Below, in pieces: positions 48,476 to 58,100 of a stretch of DNA of 64,000 nucleotides (its first letter is position 1; each line of letters opens with the position of its first letter). Under the pieces are notes generated by a model. It did not search any database. It was not told the DNA's origin and saw only the letters and a list, made by a program, of their open reading frames with translations. The stretch covers positions 434,001 to 498,000 of the forward strand of contig NZ_FNHE01000003.1 of NCBI RefSeq assembly GCF_900103785.1. Reading direction: 5' to 3'. Source of the stretch: Geodermatophilus siccatus. GTDB lineage: Bacteria > Actinomycetota > Actinomycetes > Mycobacteriales > Geodermatophilaceae. The translations under genes were made by a program, and so were the position numbers.

Positions 48476-49636
48476 ATGCCCACCACCCCGCCCGCGGTCG
48501 TCGACCGCGGCGGCCGGCGCTACCCCCTCGACGAGCTCCGCTGGTGCGGCGACGACGGGTCGCCGCTCATGGTCGAGCCGCTGCCGGGCATCACGCGGGA
48601 CGCGATCGATCCGACGGTGCCGTCGCAGTGGCGGTACCGGGCGGCCCTGCCGCTGCCCGACCTGCCGCCGGTCACCCTGGGGGAGGGCCGGACGCCGCTG
48701 CTGCCGCGACGCCTCGCCGGGCTGGACGTCGCGGTCAAGGTCGAGGCGGTCAACCCCACCGCGAGCTTCAAGGACCGCGGGGTCTCCGTGATGGTCAGCG
48801 CCCTGCGCGCCCAGGGCGTGACCGCGCTGCTGGAGGACTCCAGCGGCAACGGCGGGTCCTCGGTTGCCGCCTACAGCGCGGCCGCCGGCATCGACGCGCT
48901 CATCCTCGCCCCGGCGTCGACGTCGTCGGCCAAGGTCCTGCAGAGCCGGCTGCACGGCGCCACGGTCGAGCTCGTCCCGGGGACCCGGCAGGACACCGCC
49001 AACGAGGCCGTCCGCCGGTCGAGGGAGCGCTTCTACGCCAGCCACAACTGGCACCCGATGTTCCTCCAGGGCACCAAGCTCATCGCCTACGAGATCTGGG
49101 AGGACCTCGGCTTCACCGCGCCCGACGCCGTCGTCCTCCCCACCGGCGCGGGGAGCCTCGTGCTCGGCTGCGCGATCGGGTTCGGCGAGCTGCAGAGGGC
49201 CGGTGAAATCACGCGCGTGCCCCGGATCCTGGTGTCCCAGCCCGCCCGGTGCAGCCCGCTGGTCGAGGCGCTGGCCGCCGGTCGCGACACCGTCGAACCG
49301 CGCACCTGGGAGCCGACGATCGCCGAGGGCACCGCCATCGCCCGACCGGTCCGCGACCGCGAGGTGCTCGCGGCCATCCGGGGGAGCGGCGGCTCGGCCA
49401 CCGCGGTCCGGGAGGAGGACCTGCGCGCCGCGACCCTGGCGCTCGCCGCGACCGGCCTGTACGTCGAGCCCACGTGCGGTCAGGTCGTCCCCGCGCTCGA
49501 GCACTTCGCGCGGGAGGGGCACGTGGCCGCCGGCGACAGCGTCGTGCTGGTCCTCACCGGCTCGGGCCTCAAGGCGAGCGACGCGATGGCCCGGCTGCTG
49601 GCCGATCAGCAGGGGGCGGGGTGGGGGAGGAGGTGA
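48476..49636 (+). CDS. Threonine synthase-like PLP enzyme
   Basis: A 386-residue fold-type II PLP enzyme. The PLP lysine is in NPTASFKDRGVSVMVSAL; SSGNGGSSVAAYSAAAGI is the phosphate- and substrate-binding loop. PTGAGSLVLGC and VVLVLTGSGLKASD match threonine synthase. The N-terminal part has the short leader YPLDELRWC rather than the zinc-ribbon-like start of typical threonine synthase. It may be a second threonine synthase or a related lyase. The ATG at 48476 follows GGGAGACCCG. Confidence 0.82.
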   Translation: MPTTPPAVVDRGGRRYPLDELRWCGDDGSPLMVEPLPGITRDAIDPTVPSQWRYRAALPLPDLPPVTLGEGRTPLLPRRLAGLDVAVKVEAVNPTASFKDRGVSVMVSALRAQGVTALLEDSSGNGGSSVAAYSAAAGIDALILAPASTSSAKVLQSRLHGATVELVPGTRQDTANEAVRRSRERFYASHNWHPMFLQGTKLIAYEIWEDLGFTAPDAVVLPTGAGSLVLGCAIGFGELQRAGEITRVPRILVSQPARCSPLVEALAAGRDTVEPRTWEPTIAEGTAIARPVRDREVLAAIRGSGGSATAVREEDLRAATLALAATGLYVEPTCGQVVPALEHFAREGHVAAGDSVVLVLTGSGLKASDAMARLLADQQGAGWGRR

Positions 49637-50230
49637 TGGGAGCCGGACCCGCGGGACCGGCTCGGAGAGCCGGACACCGGAGACCGTAGGGCCATCCGCG
49701 CTGGTCCGGGGTTCGTCCCGGTGTGCCACCGAGCCCGCGCGACCACTGTGCGACGCATCGCGGCCACTCCGGCTGCTCGTGGGCGCCCTCGCTCGGTGCC
49801 CCGGGAGTCGCTCGGCATGGTGGGGAGGGGGCGGGCGCCCTCGCCGTGGCGGTCGTCCGCGCCGTGCTGGTGGACGAGCCCCTGACGGGTGCCTCGCCGT
49901 GCGACGGTCAGCAGCGGGCTGCTGGGGGATCGCCGCTCTCCGGTCCCAGGCCGGACCCGTACCCGGACCGTCGTCCTGCTGCCAGTCCGGGCGCAGCGGT
50001 TCCTCCCCGGCCGCGGGACCGAGGAGACGGGCTGACACCGCTCGATCGCGCCGTCACTCAGCGCAACGACGCGCGTGCACACCCAACAATCATGTCCTGT
50101 GACCGGTTGCTCTACGCAGTGTTGCGGAGCACGGCCCTAGCCTCCGTCCCACTCGGCGCGTCCTCCGACGGAACAGCACGGAGGAGGACGCCGTCGGGGG
50201 ACCGAGCCGGTCCGTCCAAGGGGAGGCGCC
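49637..50230. other. Gap of 594 bases upstream of the conflict-type operon
   Basis: No convincing gene is present on either strand. Just before the patatin gene (about 50085-50160) the sequence is less GC-rich (for example AACAATCATGTCCTGTG), a place where a promoter for the six-gene operon is likely, but no box can be assigned firmly. Confidence 0.4.
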
Positions 50231-51475
50231 ATGGGCGTCGGACACGAGGCACCTGCCGTCGACGACTCGGTGCCGTTCGTCGACTCGCCGGCCGTCGGCA
50301 CCGGGCTCCGGATCACGCCGTGCGGGGACGACCTCCGGCCCGAGCCGCCGCCCGACAGCCGGGATCCGCTCGCGGTCACGCTCTCGGGCGGGGGGTTCCG
50401 GGCCACGCTCGCCGGACTGGGCGCACTGCGCCTCGTGGCCGGCACCGGGTCCCTCGGCGACCTGCGCTACCTCTCCTCGGTGTCCGGGGGCTCGATCACC
50501 AACGCGGTCACCGCTCTGGCCTGGCCGCGCCTGCGCGACCGCGGCTTCACGGCCGAGGCGTTCGACGAGCTCGTCGTCGAGCCGGTCGTCGCGCGGCTGT
50601 CGAGCCGCTCGTTGAAGTTCGCTCTCCTGCGCGGGCTGTGGCGCACGGTCGGACCGCAGACGCGGACCGACGTGCTCGCCCGTCGGCTGGACGAGTGGTT
50701 CCTGCACGAGGCGGAACTCGAGCACCTCGACCCCGGCGTCCGCTGGATCATCAGCGCCGCGAACATGATGTCGGGCGTGCGCTTCGGGTTCGAGCGCGAC
50801 GTCGTCGGCGACTACACCATCGGCCTCCTGGCGACGAAGGGAACCGGCCTCCGGCTCAGCCGGGCCGTCGCCGCCTCGGCCGCCGTGCCGGGGACCTTCG
50901 CGCCCGTCGTGCTCCGCGACCTCCCGTTCCCGTGCGGCACCGCCCCACCCGCCCTGCTGGACGGCGGGGTGTACGACAACACCGGTCTCGAGGCGCTCGA
51001 TGGCGAGCGGTACCGCGACGTCTTCCTGTTCACGATGAACGCCGGCGGCCTGCTGCGGGCCGGCTCGTACGGCAAGGTGCCGCTGGTCCGCGACCTCGCC
51101 CGGGCCAACTCCCTCCTGTACCGCCAGAGCACCACGCTGAGGACGCGGGACATGGTCAACCGGTTCCGTCGTGGACGAGAGCTCCCAGCGGGCTCGCCGC
51201 TGCCGGACGGTGCGCGCCGGGGGGTGCTGGTCTCGCTCGCCACCGACCTGCCCACCGAGCGACCGGAGCCGCTCCGGGCCTGGTGCGCCGCGCACCCCGA
51301 GCACCGGACGCACGACGGCCGCGACCTCGCCCTGGTCCCGACCGTCTTCGACAAGCTCGACGAACGGCTCTGCCGCGCCCTCGTGTACCGCGGGTGGTGG
51401 CTGATGGGAGCCGTGCTGGCGGCCTACCACCCTGAACGGCTGCCCTCCAGCGGCATCGGTCCGCCGCCGCTCTGA
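50231..51475 (+). CDS. Patatin-like phospholipase, first gene of the operon
   Basis: A 414-residue patatin-family lipid acyl hydrolase. The oxyanion loop SGGGFRATLAG has GGGFR at 53-57; the nucleophile is S85 in SSVSGGS, where Ser replaces the first Gly of the usual GxSxG; the catalytic Asp is D244 in LLDGGVYDN. No signal peptide. Patatin proteins are recurring membrane-damaging effectors in bacterial immunity (for example CapV in CBASS). Here it leads six same-strand genes and is separated from the next by 39 bases. The ATG at 50231 follows GGGGAGGCGCC. Confidence 0.88.
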   Translation: MGVGHEAPAVDDSVPFVDSPAVGTGLRITPCGDDLRPEPPPDSRDPLAVTLSGGGFRATLAGLGALRLVAGTGSLGDLRYLSSVSGGSITNAVTALAWPRLRDRGFTAEAFDELVVEPVVARLSSRSLKFALLRGLWRTVGPQTRTDVLARRLDEWFLHEAELEHLDPGVRWIISAANMMSGVRFGFERDVVGDYTIGLLATKGTGLRLSRAVAASAAVPGTFAPVVLRDLPFPCGTAPPALLDGGVYDNTGLEALDGERYRDVFLFTMNAGGLLRAGSYGKVPLVRDLARANSLLYRQSTTLRTRDMVNRFRRGRELPAGSPLPDGARRGVLVSLATDLPTERPEPLRAWCAAHPEHRTHDGRDLALVPTVFDKLDERLCRALVYRGWWLMGAVLAAYHPERLPSSGIGPPPL

Positions 51476-51514
51476 GACGGGCCGTCACGTCGGATCGGGA
51501 GAAGAGGAGGGATC

Positions 51515-52615
51515 ATGCCGACCGCGGATGAGGCCGGCCTCACCATCGAGGCCCTCCCCGTGCGGCAGGGCGACTGCACCCTGGTCACCTGGGGGCCGCA
51601 CACCGATCGCCACCGGATGCTGATCGACGCGGGCCCGGTGCCGGCCTATCCCGCGGTGCACCGCAGGATGTCCCGGCTGGAGCCCGCGGAGCGGCACCTC
51701 GACGTCGTCGTCGTCACGCACGTCGACGCCGACCACATCGAGGGGGTCCTCCGGCTGCTGAACGACGCCTCCCTCGGCCTCACCGTCGGCGATGTGTGGT
51801 TCAACGGCTACCAGCACCTGCCCTCCGACGACTTCCTCGGCCCCGTGCACGGGGAGATGCTCGGCGCGCTGCTGGACGAGCGGCACCTGCCCTGGAACGC
51901 CCGCTTCGATGGCGCGGCGGTCAGCCGGGCGCGGGGAGCGCCTCCGGCCGAGGTGGAGCTCGACGGCGGCCTGCGGGTGACCGTTCTCGCCCCGTCGGAC
52001 AGGGAACTGGCCGCCCTGCGCCCGGTCTGGGAGCGGGAGTGCCGCCGGGCGGGCCTGGTGGCGGGGTCGTCGCGGGACGCCCTGCCGAGACTGCAGCGGA
52101 CGAAGAAGTACAACCCGCTGGACTCCTACCTCGACCCCGGCGACGCGCTCGCGGAACTGGCCGACACGCCCACCGCAGACGACGACTCGGAGGCCAACGC
52201 CAGCAGCATCACCCTCCTCCTCGAGCTGGACGGCGGGAGCGCCCTCCTCGCGGCCGATGCGACGCCGACCGCCCTGAGCAGCGGCCTCGAGGCGCTGTCG
52301 GCCCGACGGACCGGGCCGACGCTCGCCGTCGACGTCCTCAAGCTCCCCCACCACGGCAGCAGCCGGAACGTCACCGCCGACGTGCTCCGAGCGGTGCCCG
52401 CGGGCACCTACCTCGTCTCGACCGACGGCAGCTACTTCGGCCACCCCCACGACATCGCCATGGCCAGGGTCCTCACCTACGGCTCGTCGGGCGGAACGCT
52501 GGCCTTCAACCACCGGACGGCGACGACCGAGGAGTGGTCGGCGACCGGCCGCTCGGTCGGCTTCGGCGCCGTGCTGCCCGACGAGCCGGCCGACGGCGTG
52601 CGACTGGAGGTCTGA
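51515..52615 (+). CDS. MBL-fold metallo-hydrolase, ComEC-like
   Basis: A 366-residue stand-alone metallo-beta-lactamase-fold enzyme. The metal site H69xDxD-H74 is intact in VVVTHVDADHIEGVLRLL; LLLELDGGSALLAADAT, KLPHHGSSRNV and DGSYFGHPHD follow, as in the soluble domain of ComEC and in small MBL hydrolases found in conflict operons. It probably cleaves a phosphodiester or a nucleotide. The ATG at 51515 follows GAAGAGGAGGGATC. It ends five bases before the CHAT gene, so it is surely in the operon. Confidence 0.88.
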   Translation: MPTADEAGLTIEALPVRQGDCTLVTWGPHTDRHRMLIDAGPVPAYPAVHRRMSRLEPAERHLDVVVVTHVDADHIEGVLRLLNDASLGLTVGDVWFNGYQHLPSDDFLGPVHGEMLGALLDERHLPWNARFDGAAVSRARGAPPAEVELDGGLRVTVLAPSDRELAALRPVWERECRRAGLVAGSSRDALPRLQRTKKYNPLDSYLDPGDALAELADTPTADDDSEANASSITLLLELDGGSALLAADATPTALSSGLEALSARRTGPTLAVDVLKLPHHGSSRNVTADVLRAVPAGTYLVSTDGSYFGHPHDIAMARVLTYGSSGGTLAFNHRTATTEEWSATGRSVGFGAVLPDEPADGVRLEV

Positions 52616-52620
52616 CGGCC

Positions 52621-53742
52621 ATGGGCGGGACCGAGACGGCGACACGGGAGATCCAGGTCCGGGTGCTGTCCTCGGGAGAGGTCGACGCCCGCCGGGACGA
52701 CGGCGCCACCTGGCAGGGCGGGAGCATCCAGTTCTCCGGCGTGGACGCCGAACTCATCCGGATCTTCGCCCGCTGGCTCACCGAGCGGGGCCGGGAGTGG
52801 CGGTGGGACGAGGTACGGGCCTTCGGCAGCCTGCTGCACCGGAGTCTCTTCCCCGCGGGCCTGTGGAGCTGGGTCGAGCAGTCGATGACCGAGTTCGGGG
52901 ACAGCCGCCTGCGCCTGCAGCTGGAGTTCCCGTCGGAGGGCCTGGCCGACCTCGCGGCCGTGCCGTGGGAGTACCTGCACGTGCCGAACCGGCCCGGCCG
53001 GGAGGGCTTCTTCCTGGCGGCGGACCACCACGTGATCCTCACGCGGTTCGTCCAGTCGGAGCGGGGCCGACGGGCTCTCGGGGGTGAGCCGCGGATCAGC
53101 GTCCTCGTGCTGACCTCCCAGCCGCAGGACCTCGGCGAGGTCATCGCCGGCCCGGTGGTCGAGCAGCTCGAGAAGCTCCGGAGGGAGAAGGAGCTGCCCC
53201 TGGACGTCGTGGTCCTCGAGCAGCCCTCGCGCTCGTCGCTGAGGGACCAGGTGCAGGAGACCCGTCCCCACGTCGTGCACTTCATCGGCCACGGGCAGTT
53301 CGACGCCGAGCACGCGGAGGGCCAGATCGCGCTCGTGGGTGGAACGGGCCGGGCCGACTGGGTCGGCGAGCAGGCGCTCGCCCAGCTCCTCGACGCCGGC
53401 GGGACGCTTCCGCGGCTGACCCTGTTCCACTCGTGCGCCGGTGCCCAGGTCGACTACCGCGCCAGCTTCGCCGGACTCGCGCCACGGCTGATCAAGCGTG
53501 GCGTGCAGTGCGTCGTCGCCATGCAGTACGCGGTGACGAACCGGACGGCGCTGGAGTTCGCTCGGATCTTCTACGACCGGTTGGGCCGGGGGCTCCCGGT
53601 CGACGAGGCGGTCCAGGCCGGGCGGATGGAATTGCACGTCATCTACGGGGACGACTCGCGGCTGCTGGGCATCCCGGTGATCTACCTCAACAGCCGGGAC
53701 GCCGTGCTGCTCCCCCCGACGACCCCGTCCCCTTCCCCCTAG
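52621..53742 (+). CDS. CHAT-domain protease, active site intact
   Basis: A 373-residue caspase-like CHAT protein. The catalytic dyad is H224 in HFIGHGQFD and C272 in FHSCAGA. The N-terminal 150 residues hold the upstream part LRLQLEFPSEGLADLAAVPWEYL, which in CHAT proteins precedes the protease fold. VVAMQYAVTNRTALEFARIFYDRL and LGIPVIYLN complete the domain. CHAT proteases cleave partner proteins, for example in TPR-CHAT pairs and gasdermin systems. The ATG at 52621 is coupled to the MBL gene. Its own target is not visible; the degenerate paralogue next door is a candidate partner. Confidence 0.92.
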   Translation: MGGTETATREIQVRVLSSGEVDARRDDGATWQGGSIQFSGVDAELIRIFARWLTERGREWRWDEVRAFGSLLHRSLFPAGLWSWVEQSMTEFGDSRLRLQLEFPSEGLADLAAVPWEYLHVPNRPGREGFFLAADHHVILTRFVQSERGRRALGGEPRISVLVLTSQPQDLGEVIAGPVVEQLEKLRREKELPLDVVVLEQPSRSSLRDQVQETRPHVVHFIGHGQFDAEHAEGQIALVGGTGRADWVGEQALAQLLDAGGTLPRLTLFHSCAGAQVDYRASFAGLAPRLIKRGVQCVVAMQYAVTNRTALEFARIFYDRLGRGLPVDEAVQAGRMELHVIYGDDSRLLGIPVIYLNSRDAVLLPPTTPSPSP

Positions 53743-53750
53743 GACCTGGC

Positions 53751-55181
53751 GTGGACGACGGATACGAGTACCGCATCGTGGTCGACACGGACCTCCGCGG
53801 TTTCAGGAGCGGGCCGGGCGAGACGGTGCCCACCGAAGTGGCCCGCGCCCCGCGGACGGACGACGCGCTGCAGCGGGAGACGGTGCGGGTGCTCCGGCTC
53901 TGGCTGGACCGATGGCCGGCCATCCGGCAGCAGAAGAAGCTCCCCGTCCCGGACACCTTCAAGCTGCTCGGCAGCTACCTCTACCGGACCGTGTTCCGCG
54001 AGGCCGTCGAGACCAAGTTCCGGGAGGTGCGCGAGGAGGCGGAGCGCGACGACCTCACCCTGCGGGTCGACCTCGCCCTGGGGCCGGGCGCCGGGGAACT
54101 GGCCGAGTGGCCGTGGGAGCTGCTGTACTCGCCGGACTGGGGCGGCGAGTTCCTCGCCAAGGCCTCCGGACTGGTGCTCAGCCGGAGCCTCAACCAGACC
54201 CGCTTCCCCAACCGGCACCAGGACCCACCGCTGCGGGTCTACTGCATCATCGCCGTGCCCGACACGCCCGCCTACGCGGCCCAGCGCGAGGAGCTGACCG
54301 AGGCGCTGACGGGGATGACCGAGTACAGCAGGACCATCCAGCCCGAGATCACCGAGCGGTGGAACCAGAAGACCGTGCAGCAGCGGCTGCGCACGGCTCC
54401 GCACCCCCACATCATCCACTTCGTGGGGGTGTGCCGGCGGCGGTGGGAGGGCGGGGTCCTCAACCTGCAGATCTGCCTCGACGACGGCTCGGGCGGCCAC
54501 GAATGGGCGAGTACGACCGCGCTCGTGGACCTGCTGGCCAGCGGCGGCACGCCGCGCGGGGAGAACCGGGCCCGGCTCGCCGTCCTCCACCTCAGCGAGC
54601 CCTCGCCGCTGGACTTCGACGTGACCTTCGAGCGGCTCGCCCCGGCCCTCATCCAGCGCGGGATCCCCGCGGTGCTGGCCATGCAGTACCCGCTCACCGG
54701 CGAGCCCGCCGCGCGCTTCATCCGGCTCCTCTACGAGAAGATCGCCGAGCACAAGAGCATCGAGGAGGCCGTCCAGTGCGCCCGCGGCGAGCTCTTCGTC
54801 GACCTGCAGGACGACCTCGCCTTCGGCTCGCCCGTCCTCTACATGCAGAGCCTCGACAGCCAGTTGCTCCCGGGCGCGGACGCCGTGCCGGGCACGGCCG
54901 GAGCCGGGCCCGGCGGTGTGGTCACCACCCTCCTGCCGGCCGGGTCCCTGCGGGACGCCCTCCTCGCCGCTCTGACCGTGCTGCCCGAGAGCCCGGTGAC
55001 CGCGGGGGTGCGCCTCGAGGTGGAGCGCAACACCTGGCCCGACAGCGCTGTCGGGGTGGGCCAGCTGCTGGCCCGGCGCATCCGCGAATCGGTCTCCCGA
55101 CCGGACGAGCTGGTCGTCTACGAGGAGCTCGCCCGGGTCGTCTCCGAGTGGGAGAGGGGCGGTGGTCTCCTTGCCGGCTGA
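53751..55181 (+). CDS. Degenerate CHAT-like protein with C-terminal extension
   Basis: A 476-residue paralogue of the preceding CHAT protein. Residues about 105-370 align with it (WPWELLYSPDWGGEF, IIHFVGVCRRR, LHLSEPSPL, VLAMQYPLTGEPAARFIRLLYEK, SPVLYMQS). At the catalytic positions, His is V227 (HFVGV) and Cys is S282 (HLSEP), so it is presumably inactive and serves as scaffold, regulator or substrate. Residues about 395-476 (GSLRDALLAALTVLPE, PDELVVYEELARVVSEWE) form a separate helical module resembling an adaptor domain. The GTG at 53751 is eight bases after the previous stop. Confidence 0.85.
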   Translation: MDDGYEYRIVVDTDLRGFRSGPGETVPTEVARAPRTDDALQRETVRVLRLWLDRWPAIRQQKKLPVPDTFKLLGSYLYRTVFREAVETKFREVREEAERDDLTLRVDLALGPGAGELAEWPWELLYSPDWGGEFLAKASGLVLSRSLNQTRFPNRHQDPPLRVYCIIAVPDTPAYAAQREELTEALTGMTEYSRTIQPEITERWNQKTVQQRLRTAPHPHIIHFVGVCRRRWEGGVLNLQICLDDGSGGHEWASTTALVDLLASGGTPRGENRARLAVLHLSEPSPLDFDVTFERLAPALIQRGIPAVLAMQYPLTGEPAARFIRLLYEKIAEHKSIEEAVQCARGELFVDLQDDLAFGSPVLYMQSLDSQLLPGADAVPGTAGAGPGGVVTTLLPAGSLRDALLAALTVLPESPVTAGVRLEVERNTWPDSAVGVGQLLARRIRESVSRPDELVVYEELARVVSEWERGGGLLAG

Positions 55182-58100
55182 CAGCGAACGCAGTCCTGTG
55201 CGTGACGACCTCGACGCCGTGAGCCGGGCGGTCACCGACGACCTCGCCGCCGTCTCGATCGGGCCGCTGGCCCTGGCGGCCCGGGGGTGGCTGGCCTGGC
55301 AGCTGCGACGGGCGTCGTCCTACGACCAGGCCGGTGACGTGCTGCGGACCCTGGAGGACGAGCTGTCGGCCATGGCCGGGAGGCTCCGGGCGCAGCGCTC
55401 CCGACTGGACGCGCTCCGCGAGAGCCGGGTCCTCACCGATCCGGCCGGCCCCGCGTGGCGGGACGACGTCCGGACGCGGTTGTCGGGCACGCCCCGGGCG
55501 GACCGAGCCGCCGTGTGGCGCAACTTCTACGCCGCGGCCTTCTGCGCCTCCCAGTTCGAGGCTTGCCTGTGGCTCTGCGACGCCGATGGTGTCCGCCCCG
55601 ACGACGACACACGCCGCCAGCTGCGCGGCTCGGCGGAGGCCGCACGCCACGGACTGCTCGCCTACACCCTCCCTGGGCTGGAGCTGCTCACCGATCCCGC
55701 CTGCAGCGCCGCCATCGACGACGACGTGCGGGGGCGGTGCTGGGTGATGCGCGCCCGTGCCGTCTGCCGGGGGCTCAACGAGCCGGGAGCCGCCGTCGAG
55801 CTGCTCGGTTCCCTCACCGGCGCGTCACAGCCGTGGTCGTCCACCGTGCGCGCGGTGGTGCACGTGGCGTTGGGCGAGGCGCTCCTCGACCACGGGGACC
55901 CCGCGGCGGCGCAGGACGAGTTGCACCGGGCGCTCCTCGCCAGCGAGGCCGAACCGAGTGCGCACGTCCTGGGCGGCATGATCGCCGAGGCCGCCGGCGA
56001 AGTGGCACGCGCGGAGCAGTGGTACGACGCGGCCCTCGCGCTGGACGCGGAGCGCGTCGTGTCCGGGGCGCTGTTCGCGCCGGTCCCGCCGATCCTGCTC
56101 TGGCGCCACGGCCGGCGGCTGCGCAGTTCCGACACCGAGCGTGCCGTCACGGCGATCCGACGAGCGCTCCAGGAGGCCCAGGCCCTGCCCGCGGGCGCCT
56201 TTCCCGAGCGAAAGGCGTACGTGGACCTCGCGCGGACCCACGACCGGGCCGGCAACCGCACCGAAGCAGGCCGGGCCTACGCGAAGGCCGCCCAACGTTA
56301 TGCGGCCAAGGGTGACCGGTCCACGGCGCGGGAGTACATCGGCCTGGCCGTGGAGCGGCAACCGGCCGAGGTGGAGTACCGCTTCCTCTACGCCGAGGCC
56401 CTGCGGCTGGAGGCGGTGCGCCAGGACGGGCTCGTGGACCTGGTCCGGCTCGCGGAGGCGGCGCAGCACTGGTCGGAGGGGATGGTCCGGGCCGCTGACG
56501 GCGGCCAGCCGCCGTGGGTCTACGCGACCGGCGCGTCGATCGCCCACCTGCGCTCCGGCGACCTCTACCGGCCCAGGGCGTCCACCTCCGCCACGGCCGT
56601 CCTCGAACGGGGCCTGCTCGTGGCGCCCGCCGATCGGCAGCTGACGGGCCCGCTCTCCCAGGCCCACCGGCTGATCGGCAACCCCTGGGCAGCGCTGGAC
56701 CTGAGCCGGCAGGGACTGGAGCGCGACCCCGGCAACGAGGTGCTGTTCGACCAGCACCTCCTCGCCCTCCTCGAGCTCGAGAGACCCCAGGAGGCCCTCG
56801 AGCTCGTCACCGCCCGCCCGATGAGTCGGCGGACCCCCTGGCTGATCAACCGGACGGTCCAGATCCTGATCGAGCTCGGCCGTCCGGGGGAGGCCGTGGA
56901 GGTCCTCGAACGGCACAGCACGGGCGACGACGTCATGCACGCGCTGCAGGTCGGGCTCTGCCACTGGCTGGACGGACGTCCCGAGGACGCGTCCCGGGCG
57001 TACGCTCTGGCCGCCGACCGGGCCGACGCAGAAGGCCAGCGGCGGGACAACCTCCGGGCCTGGGCACTGCACCTGCTCGGGCGGCACGACGAGGCCGTGG
57101 ACGTCTACGAGCCGCTGCTCACCGCGGACCGGCGGGACCCCTCCCTGCACTGGGAGTACGGGCAGATGCTCCTGGCCCGCGGCCGCACCGGGGACCTGGA
57201 ACAGGGCGCCCGAGAGCTGGACGACGGCATCCGGATGGCGCGCAGCCGGTACGCCCTCTCCGTCCTCGTCCGGATGGACCTCCCCCGGCTCCTCCAGCTC
57301 ACGGAGCACGCCCCGCACGCCGACCGGCTGCGGGCCGAGGTGAACCGTGTCCGGACCACCGTGGCCGGCCTCGTCGAGGACCTGCGGGGCGCCGGGAACG
57401 CCGTCGAGGAACTGGAGCGGTGCCTCGACCTCCCCGCCCATCCCGCGGACGACGACGACGGCGCCGACCGCCGCCGGGCCTGCTTGGCCGGGCTGGCGCG
57501 GCTCGAGGCGGCCGACGACCGCACGCGGGCGCTGCGCCGCTATCTGCGGCTCGGCGCCGACCCCGCCGTCCCGGAGGCATCCCTGGGGACACGACGCGTC
57601 GTCCGCGACGTGTGGGCCGAGATCGAGGCGACCGCCCGGCAGGCCACGCCCGACGAGGGCCTGACCGCCGCCGAGGCGCTGCTGTCCCTGCTCTCCGGCG
57701 CACCCGGCGTGCCACCGGACGTGCTGACCACCACCCGGCTGCGCGCGGCCCTCCTGGCCGCACGCGCAGCACGACAGCAGCGGTTCGCCGAGCACCTGAC
57801 CGCGGCGCTGGCGGAACCGGCGCCCGGGGCCAGCGCTGCCGTGGCCTCGACGCTGGCCGAGGCCGTGGACACGTTCGCGACCTACTGGGTGGTCAGAGAC
57901 GCCGCCCAGGAGATGGGCCGCAGCGTTGCGGCCGGCAGCCCGGAGTGTGAGGCCGTCCGGCGACTCCTCGACGCCCTGCCCCTCGCCGGCCTGCTGCGGA
58001 CCCGGCGGGAGGACGTCGATCCGCGGCGCATGTACCCGCTCCTCACACCGCTGGCCATCCGCGTGGGCGCGGCCCTGTGGCCGAAGAACGACCCGGACCG

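Noticed and set aside
49637-50082. Minus-strand open frame of about 158 codons
   Set aside because: Low-complexity Arg/Pro/Ser content, no motif, and unlike the third-position bias of genuine genes.
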